A stretch of 64,000 bases of DNA from Pseudomonas peli. GTDB lineage: Bacteria; Pseudomonadota; Gammaproteobacteria; Pseudomonadales; Pseudomonadaceae. The translations under genes and the position numbers were made by a program. The notes below the pieces were generated by a model that saw nothing but the letters and a program-made list of their open reading frames with translations, had not been told where the DNA came from and did not search any database. Location of the stretch: NCBI RefSeq assembly GCF_900099645.1, contig NZ_FMTL01000003.1, positions 1 through 64,000 on the forward strand. The letters are read 5' to 3'. Below are positions 43,362 through 54,722 of this stretch, piece after piece (position 1 is the stretch's first letter; each line of letters starts with the position of its first letter).

Positions 43362-43634
43362 ATGAGCAATAGTCGAAAGAATGTCCGCACACCCCTGAAG
43401 GTACGCCTGCGTATCGACCATCCGGTGCACGGTGAGCTGATGGTCACCACGCGGGATATTTCCGAATGCGGCGTCTATGTGCTGATGGACCAGGCGCAAA
43501 ATATGCTCAGCATGGGTGAGCAAGTGCAAGGCCAAGTGCAGGGCTTGCCGATGGAAGCGCCGATCCTCACGCTCGAAGTGGTACGTGTCGAAGCCCTGGG
43601 CGTTGGCCTGCGCTTTGTGCAAACCGAGGAATAG
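43362..43634 (+). CDS. PilZ-domain protein
   Basis: A stand-alone c-di-GMP receptor domain of 90 aa. RKNVR (residues 5-9) fits RxxxR and DISECG fits DxSxxG, the two ligand-binding motifs. The effector it controls is not known; in Pseudomonas such proteins affect motility, adhesion or enzymes. It follows the acyltransferase by 68 bases on the same strand. Confidence 0.9.
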   Translation: MSNSRKNVRTPLKVRLRIDHPVHGELMVTTRDISECGVYVLMDQAQNMLSMGEQVQGQVQGLPMEAPILTLEVVRVEALGVGLRFVQTEE

Positions 43635-43652
43635 TTCAGGCTATTTCCTGAG

Positions 43653-43970
43653 TTACCGAGCGGGCTTATCCAGGCGTTTGAGAAATACGCTGATTTCCTT
43701 GCCTGCCTGCTTGTCACCCTTCTCTTCTGCCACACGCAAGCCCTGCTGCCAGGCCGCGCGCGCCTCGTCGTGCAGTCCCTGCTTGTTCAGCGCCTGGCCG
43801 AGCAGCTTCCAGGCGGCTGAATACTGCGCATCGAACTCAACGCAGCGCTGTAAATGCTCCGCCGCCTGGGCGAACTCCGCCGCATCCAGATAGCCCTTAC
43901 CCAGACCAAAACGCAGCACGGCATTGTCCATGCCTTTGGCCAGCATCTTCTCCAGGGCTTCGGTGCTCAT
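43653..43970 (-). CDS. TPR-repeat protein (105 aa)
   Basis: Two to three tetratricopeptide repeats are visible (AVLRFGLGKGYLDAAEFAQAAEHLQRCVEFD; AWKLLGQALNKQGLHDEARAAWQQGLRVAEEKG). These form a helical protein-binding scaffold. No signal peptide is seen, so it is probably cytoplasmic. The partner is unknown. It lies 9 bases after trkA on the same strand and is likely the last gene of that unit. Confidence 0.85.
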   Translation of the reverse strand: MSTEALEKMLAKGMDNAVLRFGLGKGYLDAAEFAQAAEHLQRCVEFDAQYSAAWKLLGQALNKQGLHDEARAAWQQGLRVAEEKGDKQAGKEISVFLKRLDKPAR

Positions 43971-43979
43971 GGTCGATTC

Positions 43980-45353
43980 CTAAAAGAAGGTCAGGCCGAC
44001 CTGGAACAGACGCTCGGCATCGCGGATGTACTTTTTGTCGACAAGGAACAGGATCACATGGTCGCCCGTCTCGATCACCGTGTTGTCGTGAGCGATCAAC
44101 ACCTCTTCGTTGCGGATGATCGCCCCGATGGTGGTGCCCGGCGGCAACGCGATATCAGCGATGGCGCGGCCGACTACCTTGCTCGATTTAGCATCACCAT
44201 GGGCAATCGCCTCAATGGCTTCGGCTGCACCGCGGCGCAGGGAGTGCACGCTTTCGATATCACCACGGCGCACGTGGGTCAGCAGGGTACCGATGGTGGC
44301 CAGCTGCGGGCTGATGGCGATGTCGATTTCGCCGCCCTGCACTAGGTCAACGTAAGCCGGGTTGTTGATGATGGTCATTACCTTACGCGCGCCCAAACGC
44401 TTAGCCAGCAAGGAGGACATGATGTTGGCTTCGTCGTCGTTGGTCAGGGCCAGGAAGATGTCAGCGTCGCTGATGTTTTCTTCCACCAGCAAGTCGCGGT
44501 CCGAGGCGCTGCCTTGTAGCACGATGGTGCTGTCGAGGGTTTCCGAGAGGTAACGGCAGCGCGCCGGGTTCATCTCGATGATCTTCACCTGGTAGCGGCT
44601 CTCGATGGCCTCGGCCAGACGTTCGCCGATATGCCCGCCGCCGGCGATCACCACCTTCTTGTAGCTGTCTTCCATGCGGCGCATTTCGCTCATCACCGCG
44701 CGGATATGCGCCTTGGCGGCGATAAAGAATACTTCGTCATCGGCTTCGATCACTGTATCGCCTTGCGGCATGATCGCCCGGTTGCGGCGGAAGATCGCGG
44801 CCACCCGGGTGTCGACATTCGGCATGTGCTCGCGCAATTGACGCAGCTGCTGACCGACCAGTGGGCCGCCGTAGTAGGCCTTGACCGCCACCAGCTGGGC
44901 CTTGCCTTCAGCGAAGTCGATCACCTGCAGGGCACCGGGGTATTCGATCAGGCGCTTGATGTAGTTGGTGACCACCTGCTCGGGGCTGATCAGTACGTCG
45001 ACCGGGATCGATTCGTTGCTGAACAGGCCGCTCCGGGTCAGGTAAGCCGCTTCACGTACACGGGCAATCTTGGTCGGGGTGTGGAACAGGCTGTAGGCGA
45101 CCTGGCAGGCGATCATGTTGATTTCATCGCTGTTGGTCACTGCCACCAGCATGTCGGCGTCGTCCGCGCCGGCCTGGCGCAGCACCGTGGGAAACGAACC
45201 ACGACCTTGTACGGTACGAATATCCAGGCGGTCGCCGAGGTCGCGCAGACGGTCACCGTCGGTGTCGACCACGGTGATGTCGTTGGCTTCGCTGGCCAGG
45301 TGTTCCGCCAGGGTGCCGCCAACCTGGCCTGCACCGAGAATGATGATCTTCAT
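43980..45353 (-). CDS. trkA: Trk potassium uptake regulator TrkA
   Basis: Peripheral NAD-binding subunit that gates the TrkH/G potassium channel. Two RCK units are seen, starting [19 protein letters not shown] and, in the second half, [19 protein letters not shown], each with a TrkA-C domain after it. Length is 457 aa. It is 12 bases downstream of rsmB. Confidence 0.97.
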   Translation of the reverse strand: MKIIILGAGQVGGTLAEHLASEANDITVVDTDGDRLRDLGDRLDIRTVQGRGSFPTVLRQAGADDADMLVAVTNSDEINMIACQVAYSLFHTPTKIARVREAAYLTRSGLFSNESIPVDVLISPEQVVTNYIKRLIEYPGALQVIDFAEGKAQLVAVKAYYGGPLVGQQLRQLREHMPNVDTRVAAIFRRNRAIMPQGDTVIEADDEVFFIAAKAHIRAVMSEMRRMEDSYKKVVIAGGGHIGERLAEAIESRYQVKIIEMNPARCRYLSETLDSTIVLQGSASDRDLLVEENISDADIFLALTNDDEANIMSSLLAKRLGARKVMTIINNPAYVDLVQGGEIDIAISPQLATIGTLLTHVRRGDIESVHSLRRGAAEAIEAIAHGDAKSSKVVGRAIADIALPPGTTIGAIIRNEEVLIAHDNTVIETGDHVILFLVDKKYIRDAERLFQVGLTFF

Positions 45354-45365
45354 GCAGTCTGTTCC

Positions 45366-46679
45366 TCAGCCGCGCGGAGCGGCAGCGATTTTCATCAGCT
45401 TGGCATAGTAAAAGCCGTCGTGGCCGTCGACTTGCGGGAATAGCTGGCGACCGTGGGCGGTTTTATGGCCGAACGCTCCGGCAATATCCAGCTCACGGGC
45501 GCCCGGCGTGCGCGCCAGGAAGGCAGCAATATTCTCGCTGTTTTCCGCCGGCATCACCGAACAGGTGGCGTAAAGCAGGATGCCGCCGACTTCCAGAGTC
45601 TGCCACAGGCTATCCAGCAGCTCGCCCTGCAGCTTGGCCAGCGCGGGAATGTCATCGGCCTGACGGGTCAGTTTGATATCCGGGTGACGGCGGATCACCC
45701 CGGTGGCCGAGCAGGGCGCGTCGAGCAGGATGCGCTGGAACGGCTTGCCGTCCCACCAGGCGGCCAGGTCACGGCCATCGGCGGCGATCAGCTCGGCCTC
45801 CAGGCCCAGACGTTTGAGGTTCTCGCGTACGCGCACCAGGCGTTTTTCTTCCAGGTCCACCGCCACAACGCCGGCCAGTGAGGGCTCGGCTTCCAGCAGA
45901 TGGCAGGTCTTACCGCCTGGCGCGGCACAGGCGTCTAGCACGTGTTGGCCGGGCGCTAGGTCGAGCAGTTCGGCAGCCAGCTGCGCCGCTTCGTCCTGCA
46001 CGCTGACGCGGCCTTCGGCAAACCCCGGCAGGGTGGTGACATCGCATGCCTGCAGCAGGCGAATGCCGTCACGGCTAAACGTGCAAGGCTCCGCCTCAAA
46101 GCCTACGCGGTGCAGTTCGGCCAGGTAGTCATCGCGACTGCCGAGGCGGCGGTTGACCCGCAGAATCAGCGGCGGGTGGGCGTTGTTGGCCACGCAGATG
46201 GCCTCCCAGTGTTCCGGCCACTGAGCTTTCAGGGCCTTCTGCAGCCAGCGCGGGTGAGCGGTATGCAGCACCGGATCGCGATCCAGCTCGGCCAGCAGCG
46301 ACTCATGCTCGCGTTGGGCATTGCGCAGCACGGCATTCAGTAGGCCCTTGAGTGAAGGCTTCTTCAGCTTGTCGACACAGGCCACGGTCTCGCCGATGGC
46401 CGCATGCGCCGGAATGCGCGTGTAGAACAGCTGATAGAGACCAATCAGCAGCAGCGCTTCGACATCGCGGTCGACGGCTTTGAAGGGTTTCTGCAGCAGC
46501 TTCTCGGCAATCAGGGCCAGGCGTGGCTGCCAGCGTGCGGTGCCAAAGGCCAGGTCCTGAGCCAGGCCACGGTCGCGCTGCTCGACCTTATCCAGCAACG
46601 GCGGCAGGCTGCTACCCAGCGAAGCCTTGCCATTGAGCACCACGGCCAGGGCGCGGGCGGCTGCGAGACGCGGGTTCAT
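45366..46679 (-). CDS. rsmB: 16S rRNA (cytosine967-C5)-methyltransferase RsmB
   Basis: Sun/Fmu-type m5C methyltransferase. An N-terminal NusB-like domain (residues 1-130) precedes the SAM domain with [18 protein letters not shown], the Pro-Cys motif [18 protein letters not shown] and the catalytic Cys in [11 protein letters not shown]. Length is 437 aa. The ATG overlaps the fmt stop by 4 bases. Confidence 0.97.
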   Translation of the reverse strand: MNPRLAAARALAVVLNGKASLGSSLPPLLDKVEQRDRGLAQDLAFGTARWQPRLALIAEKLLQKPFKAVDRDVEALLLIGLYQLFYTRIPAHAAIGETVACVDKLKKPSLKGLLNAVLRNAQREHESLLAELDRDPVLHTAHPRWLQKALKAQWPEHWEAICVANNAHPPLILRVNRRLGSRDDYLAELHRVGFEAEPCTFSRDGIRLLQACDVTTLPGFAEGRVSVQDEAAQLAAELLDLAPGQHVLDACAAPGGKTCHLLEAEPSLAGVVAVDLEEKRLVRVRENLKRLGLEAELIAADGRDLAAWWDGKPFQRILLDAPCSATGVIRRHPDIKLTRQADDIPALAKLQGELLDSLWQTLEVGGILLYATCSVMPAENSENIAAFLARTPGARELDIAGAFGHKTAHGRQLFPQVDGHDGFYYAKLMKIAAAPRG

Positions 46680-47620
46680 TGACCGAGCACCAGGCCCAGG
46701 GCGAACTGCTCGCGGCGGCTGTTATACAGGTCACTGAAGTTCAGCGCCTTACCGCCGGGCAGTTGCAGGCGGGTCAGACGCAGCGCGCCTTCGCCGCAGG
46801 CCACGGTCAGGCCGGATTTATCGGCGGCGAGGATGCTGCCGGGTTGGCCCTGCCCTTCGCCCAGTGCTGCGGCGTGCACCTTGATGGCTTCGCCACCTAG
46901 CGTGCTATGGCAGATAGGCCACGGGTGAAAAGCGCGTACCAAGCGTTCCAGCTCAATGGCCGGTCGGCTCCAGTCCAGGCGCGCTTCATCCTTGTTCAGT
47001 TTGTGTGCGTAGGTGGCCAGGCTGTCGTCCTGCACTTCACCAACCAGACTACCGCTGGCCAAGCCGCTGATTGCCTGAATCACCGCCTGCGGGCCGAGAC
47101 TGGCGAGCCGGTCGTGCAGGCTGCCACCGGTATCTTCGGCAGAAATGGGCGTGCTGACCTTGAGCAGCATCGGCCCTGTGTCCAGGCCGGCTTCCATCTG
47201 CATCACGGTAACGCCGGACTCAGCATCACCGGCCTCTACCGCGCGCTGGATCGGTGCGGCGCCACGCCAGCGTGGCAGCAGCGAGGCGTGACTGTTGATA
47301 CAGCCCAGGCGCGGGATATCCAGCACCACTTGCGGCAGGATCAGGCCGTAAGCCACCACCACCATCAGATCGGGCTTGAGTGCCGCTAGCTCGGCTTGGG
47401 CTGCGGGATCGCGCAGGGTCTGCGGCTGGTAAACCGGAATATCGTGCTGCAGGGCGAGCTGCTTGACTGGGCTGGGGGTGAGTTTCTGTCCACGGCCGGC
47501 CGGGCGATCAGGCTGACTGTAGACGGCAATGATCTGGTGTGGCGTGTCGAGCAAGGCCTTGAGGTGTTCGGCGGCGAATTCCGGGGTGCCGGCAAAGACA
47601 ATACGCAAAGACTCAGACAT
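46676..47620 (-). CDS. fmt: Methionyl-tRNA formyltransferase
   Basis: Formylates initiator Met-tRNA. The N-terminal Rossmann fold starts [16 protein letters not shown], and the formyl-folate loop [19 protein letters not shown] with its catalytic Asn/His is intact. Length is 314 aa. It is translationally coupled to rsmB. A hairpin terminator separates it from def. Confidence 0.98.
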   Translation of the reverse strand: MSESLRIVFAGTPEFAAEHLKALLDTPHQIIAVYSQPDRPAGRGQKLTPSPVKQLALQHDIPVYQPQTLRDPAAQAELAALKPDLMVVVAYGLILPQVVLDIPRLGCINSHASLLPRWRGAAPIQRAVEAGDAESGVTVMQMEAGLDTGPMLLKVSTPISAEDTGGSLHDRLASLGPQAVIQAISGLASGSLVGEVQDDSLATYAHKLNKDEARLDWSRPAIELERLVRAFHPWPICHSTLGGEAIKVHAAALGEGQGQPGSILAADKSGLTVACGEGALRLTRLQLPGGKALNFSDLYNSRREQFALGLVLGQ

Positions 47621-47642
47621 GGGTTCTCACTGCTAGAAAGAA

Positions 47643-47666
47643 AAAGGCTTGCCGTAGCAAGCCTTT
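47643..47666 (-). terminator. Terminator-like hairpin between def and fmt
   Basis: AAAGGCTTGC and GCAAGCCTTT form a perfect 10-bp stem around CGTA, followed on the minus strand by TTTTTCTTTC. It would end part of the def transcripts. Confidence 0.85.
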
Positions 47667-47678
47667 GAAAGGTGTGGC

Positions 47679-48185
47679 TTAAGCCTGCTGGCGGTGCTGC
47701 TTTTCCAGCTTCTTCTTGATGCGGTCGCGTTTGAGATTAGACAGGTAATCGACAAACAGCTTGCCATTGAGGTGGTCGCATTCATGCTGGATGCACACGG
47801 CAAGCAGGCCCTCTGCGATCAGCTCGTAGGGCTGGCCATCGCGGTCTAGCGCCTTGATCTTGACCTTCTGCGGGCGGTCGACGTTTTCGTAGAAGCCTGG
47901 CACTGACAGGCAACCTTCCTGGTACTGATCCATTTCCTCGGTCAGCGGCTCGAACTCGGGGTTGATAAACACCCGTGGCTCGGATTTGTCTTCGGACAGG
48001 TCCATCACCACCAGACGTTTGTGCACGTTGACCTGCGTCGCGGCCAGGCCGATACCCGGTGCGTCGTACATGGTTTCAAACATGTCATCGATCAGTTGAC
48101 GCAAGGCGTCATCGACCACGTCCACCGGTTTGGCGATGGTGCGCAGGCGCGGATCGGGAAATTCGAGGATATTCAGGATCGCCAT
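47679..48185 (-). CDS. def: Peptide deformylase
   Basis: Fe-dependent enzyme removing the N-formyl group. The three motifs [17 protein letters not shown] and QHECDHLNG (HExxH with metal ligands) are intact. Length is 168 aa. It is divergent from the LysM gene. Confidence 0.98.
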   Translation of the reverse strand: MAILNILEFPDPRLRTIAKPVDVVDDALRQLIDDMFETMYDAPGIGLAATQVNVHKRLVVMDLSEDKSEPRVFINPEFEPLTEEMDQYQEGCLSVPGFYENVDRPQKVKIKALDRDGQPYELIAEGLLAVCIQHECDHLNGKLFVDYLSNLKRDRIKKKLEKQHRQQA

Positions 48186-48337
48186 ATGCGTTTGTGATGC
48201 ACTTGTGGAATAAAGTCAAAATCCGCTGCTAAGATGATGAGCAGCATTGAAAAACGGCTTCACGCCGCAGCACGACTGGGTTATGTCGCGGCGCTAGGGC
48301 GCTCCACGTGAAGACACATAATAAAGGGATTCACCGC

Positions 48338-49363
48338 ATGAGGAAATCACTACTCGCCCTGCTGCTGGTTGCGGCAAGTGGCTTGGCCCAGGCCGCCGTG
48401 CAACTCAAGGACGGTCACCCAGACCGTTATACCGTGGTCAAGGGCGATACCCTCTGGGATATCTCTGGCAAATTTCTAAGTCAACCGTGGAAGTGGCCTG
48501 AAATCTGGCATGCCAACCCACAGGTGGAAAACCCCCATTTGATTTATCCAGGCGATCAACTCAGTCTGGTGTATATCGATGGTCAGCCACGGTTGATGCT
48601 CAATCGCGGCGAGTCGCGCGGCACCATCAAGCTGTCGCCGCAGGTGCGCAGCACGCCGATGGCTGAAGCCATTCCGGCGATTCCGCTGGAGGCAATCAAT
48701 AGCTTCCTGCTGAGCAACCGTATTGTTGATACCCCTGAGCAGTTCCAGGGCGCGCCCTACATCGTGGCCGGCAACGCCGAGCGCGTGGTCAGTGGTGCCG
48801 GTGATCGTGTCTATGCCCGTGGCCGCTTCGACGAGTCGGCGCCGGCTTATGGCATCTTCCGCCAGGGCAAAACCTACGTGGATCCGGAAACCCAGGAATT
48901 CCTCGGCATTAACGCCGATGACATCGGCTCGGGTGAGATCGTGGCTGAGGAAGGCGATGTCGGCACTATGGTGTTGAGCCGCTCGACTCAGGAAGTTCGC
49001 CTTGGCGACCGGTTGTTCCCAACCGAAGAGCGGGCCATTAATTCGACCTTTATGCCGAGTGAGCCTGCTGGCGAAATCAGCGGAGTGATCCTCGATGTGC
49101 CGCGTGGTGTTACGCAGATCGGTCAGTTCGATGTGGTGACCATTAACAAGGGTGCCCGTGACGGTCTGAGCGAAGGTAATGTTTTAGCTGTATATAAAAC
49201 TGGTGAAACCGTACGCGACCGGGTAACCGGTGAGTCGGTGAAAATTCCGGACGAGCGTTCGGGCTTGCTGATGGTGTTCCGCACCTATGACAAGCTCAGC
49301 TATGGCCTGGTGCTGGGAGCTTCTCGCTCGCTGGCGATCATGGACAAAGTACGTAACCCGTAA
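48338..49363 (+). CDS. LysM-domain exported protein
   Basis: A signal peptide (MRKSLLALLLVAASGLAQA) is followed by one LysM domain (YTVVKGDTLWDISGKFL ... WHANPQVENPHLIYPGDQL), which binds peptidoglycan. The rest (residues about 90-341) has no recognised enzyme motif. The start at 48338 is chosen for the signal peptide; a GTG 10 codons upstream is in frame. The gene is conserved next to dprA in Pseudomonas (recalled PA0020). It probably acts in the periplasm. Confidence 0.9.
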   Translation: MRKSLLALLLVAASGLAQAAVQLKDGHPDRYTVVKGDTLWDISGKFLSQPWKWPEIWHANPQVENPHLIYPGDQLSLVYIDGQPRLMLNRGESRGTIKLSPQVRSTPMAEAIPAIPLEAINSFLLSNRIVDTPEQFQGAPYIVAGNAERVVSGAGDRVYARGRFDESAPAYGIFRQGKTYVDPETQEFLGINADDIGSGEIVAEEGDVGTMVLSRSTQEVRLGDRLFPTEERAINSTFMPSEPAGEISGVILDVPRGVTQIGQFDVVTINKGARDGLSEGNVLAVYKTGETVRDRVTGESVKIPDERSGLLMVFRTYDKLSYGLVLGASRSLAIMDKVRNP

Positions 49364-49368
49364 CACCG

Positions 49369-49392
49369 AAAGCCCCGCAAACGCGGGGCTTT
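49369..49392 (+). terminator. Terminator after the LysM gene
   Basis: AAAGCCCCGC and GCGGGGCTTT form a perfect 10-bp stem around AAAC, followed by TTTTTATT. It starts six bases after the stop codon. Confidence 0.95.
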
Positions 49393-49451
49393 TTTATTCC
49401 CGTCTGAATTTCCTGCCGCCCGCGCGGCGCGACCGATCAAGGATGATCCGC

Positions 49452-50567
49452 ATGTCGCAGTCTTCTGCTATTTCCCCTGCTATCTCTCCCGCTGAACTGG
49501 AAGCGCGTCTGCGTTTGCACTGCTTGCCGGAGCTGGGTCCTCGCCGCTTTCGCAAACTCCTCAGGGCCTTCGACAGTGCTTCAGCTGCGCTCAGCGCGCC
49601 TGCTAGTGCCTGGCGTTCTCTGGGTCTGCCGCAGGCATGCAGTGAGGCGCGACGTAGCACTGAGGTGCGTGAGCGTGCGGCGCGGAGCCTGGCCTGGTTG
49701 GACGTCGATACGCATCATTTGTTGATGTGGGATGACGCGATTTATCCAGGTCTGCTGGCTGAGTTGGCGGATGCACCGCCGTTGCTGTTTGTTGCAGGTG
49801 ACCCGACTTTGCTGGAGCAGCCGCAACTGGCCATGGTCGGCAGCCGGCGTGCATCGCGGCCAGGGTTGGATACTGCGCAGAGTTTTGCTCGCAGCCTGGC
49901 GGGCGGCGGCTTTGTGATTACCAGCGGCTTGGCCTTGGGTATTGATGGCGCGGCCCATCAGGGCGCACTGGATGCCGGTGGTAAGACGGTCGCTGTGCTC
50001 GGCACCGGCTTGCAGTGTTTATATCCGGCGCGGCACAAGAAACTCGCAGCGGATATCGTTGCCCGTGGTGGTGCACTGGTCTCCGAGTTACCGCTGGATT
50101 GCCCGCCTCAGGCGAGCAACTTTCCCCGGCGTAATCGCATCATCAGCGGTCTATCAGTTGGCGTGCTGGTGGTGGAAGCCAGCCCCTCCAGCGGTTCTCT
50201 GATCACTGCACGTCTGGCCGCTGAACAGGGTCGTGAGGTCTATGCGATTCCTGGCTCGATTCATCATCCAGGCGCGCGTGGCTGCCATCAGTTGATTCGC
50301 GAAGGGGCGACACTGGTTGAAAGTATCGAAGACATTCTGCAGGCATTGCGTGGCTGGCAGGCGCAGCCATCCACCAACGCCGCGCGCAGGCCAGAACCGC
50401 CCAGTCACCCATTACTGGCCCTGTTGCATGCTGCGCCGCATAGCAGCGAAGCGTTGGTGGTGGCCAGTGGTTTGCCCTTGGCCGAAGTGTTGGCTGCGCT
50501 GACCGAGCTCGAGCTAGACGGCCGTGTTGCCTGCGAAAACGGCCGCTGGGTGGGCCGCGCGCTTTAG
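49452..50567 (+). CDS. dprA: DNA processing protein DprA (Smf)
   Basis: Loads RecA on incoming single-stranded DNA during natural transformation. The Rossmann core has MVGSRRASRPGLDTAQSFA, TSGLALGIDGAAHQGAL and FPRRNRIISGLSVGVLVVEA. A C-terminal winged-helix (DprA-DML1-like) region is present. The ATG at 49452 has AAGGA about 8 bases upstream. Length is 371 aa. The longer upstream frame crosses the LysM gene terminator and is rejected. Confidence 0.95.
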   Translation: MSQSSAISPAISPAELEARLRLHCLPELGPRRFRKLLRAFDSASAALSAPASAWRSLGLPQACSEARRSTEVRERAARSLAWLDVDTHHLLMWDDAIYPGLLAELADAPPLLFVAGDPTLLEQPQLAMVGSRRASRPGLDTAQSFARSLAGGGFVITSGLALGIDGAAHQGALDAGGKTVAVLGTGLQCLYPARHKKLAADIVARGGALVSELPLDCPPQASNFPRRNRIISGLSVGVLVVEASPSSGSLITARLAAEQGREVYAIPGSIHHPGARGCHQLIREGATLVESIEDILQALRGWQAQPSTNAARRPEPPSHPLLALLHAAPHSSEALVVASGLPLAEVLAALTELELDGRVACENGRWVGRAL

Positions 50568-50608
50568 CTTGGATACACTGCCAGCCAGGCCTTAGTGGAG
50601 AGCAGTGA

Positions 50609-51166
50609 ATGGTCAGCAACTGGCAGATACAGCAAGCTGCACGGGTGGTGCGCAATGGTGGGGTGATTGCCTATCCGACCGAAGCGGTATGGGGGTTGGG
50701 CTGTGATCCCTGGCATGACGAGGCGGTGGAGCGCTTGCTGGCGCTGAAGGATCGTCCCGTGCACAAGGGGCTGATTCTGGTGGCCGCCGATATCGAACAG
50801 TTCGACTTTCTGCTCGAAGACCTCCCGGAAATCTGGCTGGCGCGCCTGGCCGGCAGCTGGCCAGGCCCGAACACCTGGCTGGTGCCGCATCAGAACCGCT
50901 TGCCCGAATGGATCAGTGGCCAGCATGACAGCGTAGCCCTGCGCGTTAGTGATCATCCGCAGGTGCGCGCGCTCTGCCGCCTGACCGGGCCGCTGGTCTC
51001 GACCTCAGCTAATCCGGCAGGCCGCCCGTCCGCGCGCAGTCGTTTGCGTGTCGAGCAGTACTTCCCTGGTCAGCTGGATGCGGTGCTTGGTGGAGCGTTG
51101 GGCGGCCGCAAGAACCCGAGTCTGATTCGCGACTTGATCAGCGGTGATGTGATCAGACCGTCCTGA
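50609..51166 (+). CDS. tsaC: Threonylcarbamoyl-AMP synthase TsaC
   Basis: Makes threonylcarbamoyl-AMP for t6A37 of tRNA. The YrdC fold signatures are [27 protein letters not shown] and [14 protein letters not shown]. Length is 185 aa. It follows dprA by 41 bases with GGAG before the start. Confidence 0.96.
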   Translation: MVSNWQIQQAARVVRNGGVIAYPTEAVWGLGCDPWHDEAVERLLALKDRPVHKGLILVAADIEQFDFLLEDLPEIWLARLAGSWPGPNTWLVPHQNRLPEWISGQHDSVALRVSDHPQVRALCRLTGPLVSTSANPAGRPSARSRLRVEQYFPGQLDAVLGGALGGRKNPSLIRDLISGDVIRPS

Positions 51167-51181
51167 TCACAGCCAAACCGT

Positions 51182-52159
51182 CTAGGGCAGCAGAATGCTC
51201 GAACCGGTGGTTTGCCGCGCGCTCAGCGCAGTTTGCGCCAGCGCGGCGTCCTTAAGTGCATAGCGGTTGCTGATTTCCACCTGCAGTTGGCCGCTGGCAA
51301 TCATGGCGAACAGTTCGTCAGCCATCGCCTGCAGCCGGGAAGGCGTATCGGCGTAACCGGCCAGGGTTGGGCGGGTGACGAACAGCGAACCTTTTTGCGC
51401 GAGGATGCCCAGGTTGACGCCGGTTACGGCGCCCGACGCATTACCGAAGCTAACCAGCAGGCCGCGCGGCGCCACGCAATCCAGCGAGGTTTCCCAGGTG
51501 TCCTTGCCGACGCCGTCGTAGACCACCGGGCACTTCTTGCCATCGGTCAGTTCCAGCACGCGCTGGGCGACGTTCTCATGGCTGTAGTCGATGGTCGCCC
51601 AGGCGCCCTGCTCTAAGGCCCGCGCCGCTTTTTCGGCGGAGCTGACGGTACCGATCAGCTTGACCCCAAGCGCTTTGGCCCACTGGCAGGCGAAGGAGCC
51701 GACCCCGCCGGCGGCGGCATGAAACAGAATGGTTTCGCCACCTTGCAGAGGGAACGTTTGGCGCAGCAGATACTGCACCGTCAGGCCCTTGAGCATCACT
51801 GCGGCGGCCTGCTCGAAGCTGATCGCATCCGGCAGCTTTACCAGCTTTTCGGCTGGCAGCACATGCAGCTCGCTGTAGGCGCCCAGCGGCCCAGTGGCAT
51901 AGGCCACGCGGTCACCCACCTGAAAGCCGCTGACTGCCGAGCCTACTGCTTCGACGATCCCCGCACCCTCGGTGCCCAGGCTGGACGGCAGGGCCGGCGG
52001 CGCATACAGGCCGCTGCGGAAATAGGTGTCGATAAAATTCAGGCCAATCGCCTGGTTCTGCACCCGCACTTCATTAGGGCCTGGGGCGGCGGGGCTGTAG
52101 TCGCTGTACTCGAGAACGTCCGGGCCGCCGTGACGGTTGAACTGGATACGCATGGCCAT
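51182..52159 (-). CDS. qor: Quinone oxidoreductase (zeta-crystallin type)
   Basis: NADPH-dependent zinc-free medium-chain reductase of quinones. The NADPH-binding motif is HAAAGGVGSFACQWAKALG. Length is 325 aa with the start MAMRIQFNRHGGPDVLEY at 52159; the frame upstream crosses the shared promoter region with hemF. It is convergent with tsaC (15 bases apart) and divergent from hemF. Confidence 0.94.
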   Translation of the reverse strand: MAMRIQFNRHGGPDVLEYSDYSPAAPGPNEVRVQNQAIGLNFIDTYFRSGLYAPPALPSSLGTEGAGIVEAVGSAVSGFQVGDRVAYATGPLGAYSELHVLPAEKLVKLPDAISFEQAAAVMLKGLTVQYLLRQTFPLQGGETILFHAAAGGVGSFACQWAKALGVKLIGTVSSAEKAARALEQGAWATIDYSHENVAQRVLELTDGKKCPVVYDGVGKDTWETSLDCVAPRGLLVSFGNASGAVTGVNLGILAQKGSLFVTRPTLAGYADTPSRLQAMADELFAMIASGQLQVEISNRYALKDAALAQTALSARQTTGSSILLP

Positions 52160-52193
52160 TTTCAGAGTCTTCCGCGATTGAATGCCTGGATGA

Positions 52194-53260
<1,067 letters not shown>

Positions 53261-53261
<1 letters not shown>

Positions 53262-54085
53262 TGGACCGCTACGGCGTATTCGGCAACCCCATTGGCCACA
53301 GCAAGTCGCCGCTGATTCATCGCCTGTTTGCTCAGCAGACTGGCGAGCAGCTGAGTTATGAAGCCCTGCTCGCGCCGCTGGACGACTTCCCCGGATTTGC
53401 CCGCGCGTTCTTTGCCGATGGTTTGGGTGCCAATGTCACGGTGCCGTTTAAGGAGCAGGCGTTTGCTCTCACCGATCAGCTCAGCGCCCGTGCTCAACGC
53501 GCTGGCGCGGTCAATACCCTAAAGAAGCTTGCCGACGGTAGCCTGCTTGGCGACAACACCGACGGCGCCGGCCTGGTGCGTGATCTGACGGTGAATGCCG
53601 TGGTAAACCTCAAGGGCAAACGCATTCTTCTGCTCGGCGCTGGTGGTGCGGTGCGCGGGGTGCTGGAGCCATTGTTGGCCGAGCAGCCGGCGGCGCTGGT
53701 GATTGCCAACCGCACGGTGGAAAAGGCCGAGCAGCTGGCCCGCGAATTTGCCGATTTGGGCCCAGTGGTTGCCAGCGGTTATGACTGGATTGATGCGCCA
53801 GTGGACCTGATCATCAACGGCACCTCGGCCAGCCTGGCCGGCGAGTTGCCGCCGATTGCCCCAAGCCTGATCCAGCCCGGCCATACCCTGTGCTACGACA
53901 TGATGTACAGCAAGGAATTGACCGCCTTTAACCGCTGGGCCACCGAGCACGGCGCAGCGCGCACTCTGGATGGCCTGGGCATGCTGGTCGAGCAAGCCGC
54001 TGAAGCCTTTGCCCTGTGGCGCGATGTGCGTCCAGCCAGCGCCCCGGTGTTGGCCGAACTGCGCCGCCTGCTGGCCGAGGGTTAA
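53261..54085 (+). CDS. aroE: Shikimate dehydrogenase
   Basis: NADPH-dependent step of the shikimate pathway. The substrate-binding motif [20 protein letters not shown], the catalytic Lys in [21 protein letters not shown] and the cofactor motif [12 protein letters not shown] are intact. Length is 274 aa. It is coupled to hemF by the TGATG overlap. Confidence 0.98.
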
Positions 54086-54091
54086 GCGCTT

Positions 54092-54718
54092 ATGTCGCTG
54101 AGCCCGACTGAACTGGCGCAGATCAGCGCGCTGACCCTGCGCCATTATCAGGACTGCGCCGAAGACTTTCGCGAGGGCACCCGCGATCACGATGTCAGCC
54201 AGAATATCGCCGCCCTGCTCGCGCATATCCAGGCCACTGCGCCCTACCAGATTCTAGATTTCGGCTGCGGGCCGGGGCGCGATCTGCGCACCTTTAGTGC
54301 CATGGGCCACATCGCCGTCGGTTTGGATGGCTGCGCGCGCTTTGTCGAAATGGCTCGCGCCGACAGTGGCTGCGAAGCCTGGCAGCAGGACTTTCTCGCC
54401 CTCGATCTGCCGCCTGAGCGCTTCGACGGGGTGTTCGCCAACGCCTCGCTGTTTCATATTCCCCGCCAGGAACTGCCGCGGGTGCTGAAGCAGCTGCATG
54501 CCACCCTTAAACCCGGCGGCGTGCTGTTCAGCTCCAACCCCCGTGGTGAGAACCAGGAAGGCTGGAATGGCGAGCGCTACGGCGCCTATCACGATCTGGC
54601 CAACTGGCGCGTACTGCTTAACGCCGCCGGCTTTAGCGAACTGCAGCATTACTACCGCCCCGCGGGTTTGCCGCGTGACCAGCAGCCCTGGCTGGCCAGT
54701 GTCTGGCGCAAACGTTGA
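54092..54718 (+). CDS. Class I SAM-dependent methyltransferase (208 aa)
   Basis: The SAM-binding motif I is ILDFGCGPGRDLRTFSAMG (residues 52-70), followed by the acidic motif II in AVGLDGC and a motif-IV-like FANASLFHIP. LKPGGVLFSSNPRGENQEGW is typical of the UbiE/Tam-like group. The substrate cannot be told. It starts six bases after aroE on the same strand and is probably cotranscribed. Confidence 0.88.
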   Translation: MSLSPTELAQISALTLRHYQDCAEDFREGTRDHDVSQNIAALLAHIQATAPYQILDFGCGPGRDLRTFSAMGHIAVGLDGCARFVEMARADSGCEAWQQDFLALDLPPERFDGVFANASLFHIPRQELPRVLKQLHATLKPGGVLFSSNPRGENQEGWNGERYGAYHDLANWRVLLNAAGFSELQHYYRPAGLPRDQQPWLASVWRKR

Positions 54719-54722
54719 GCCT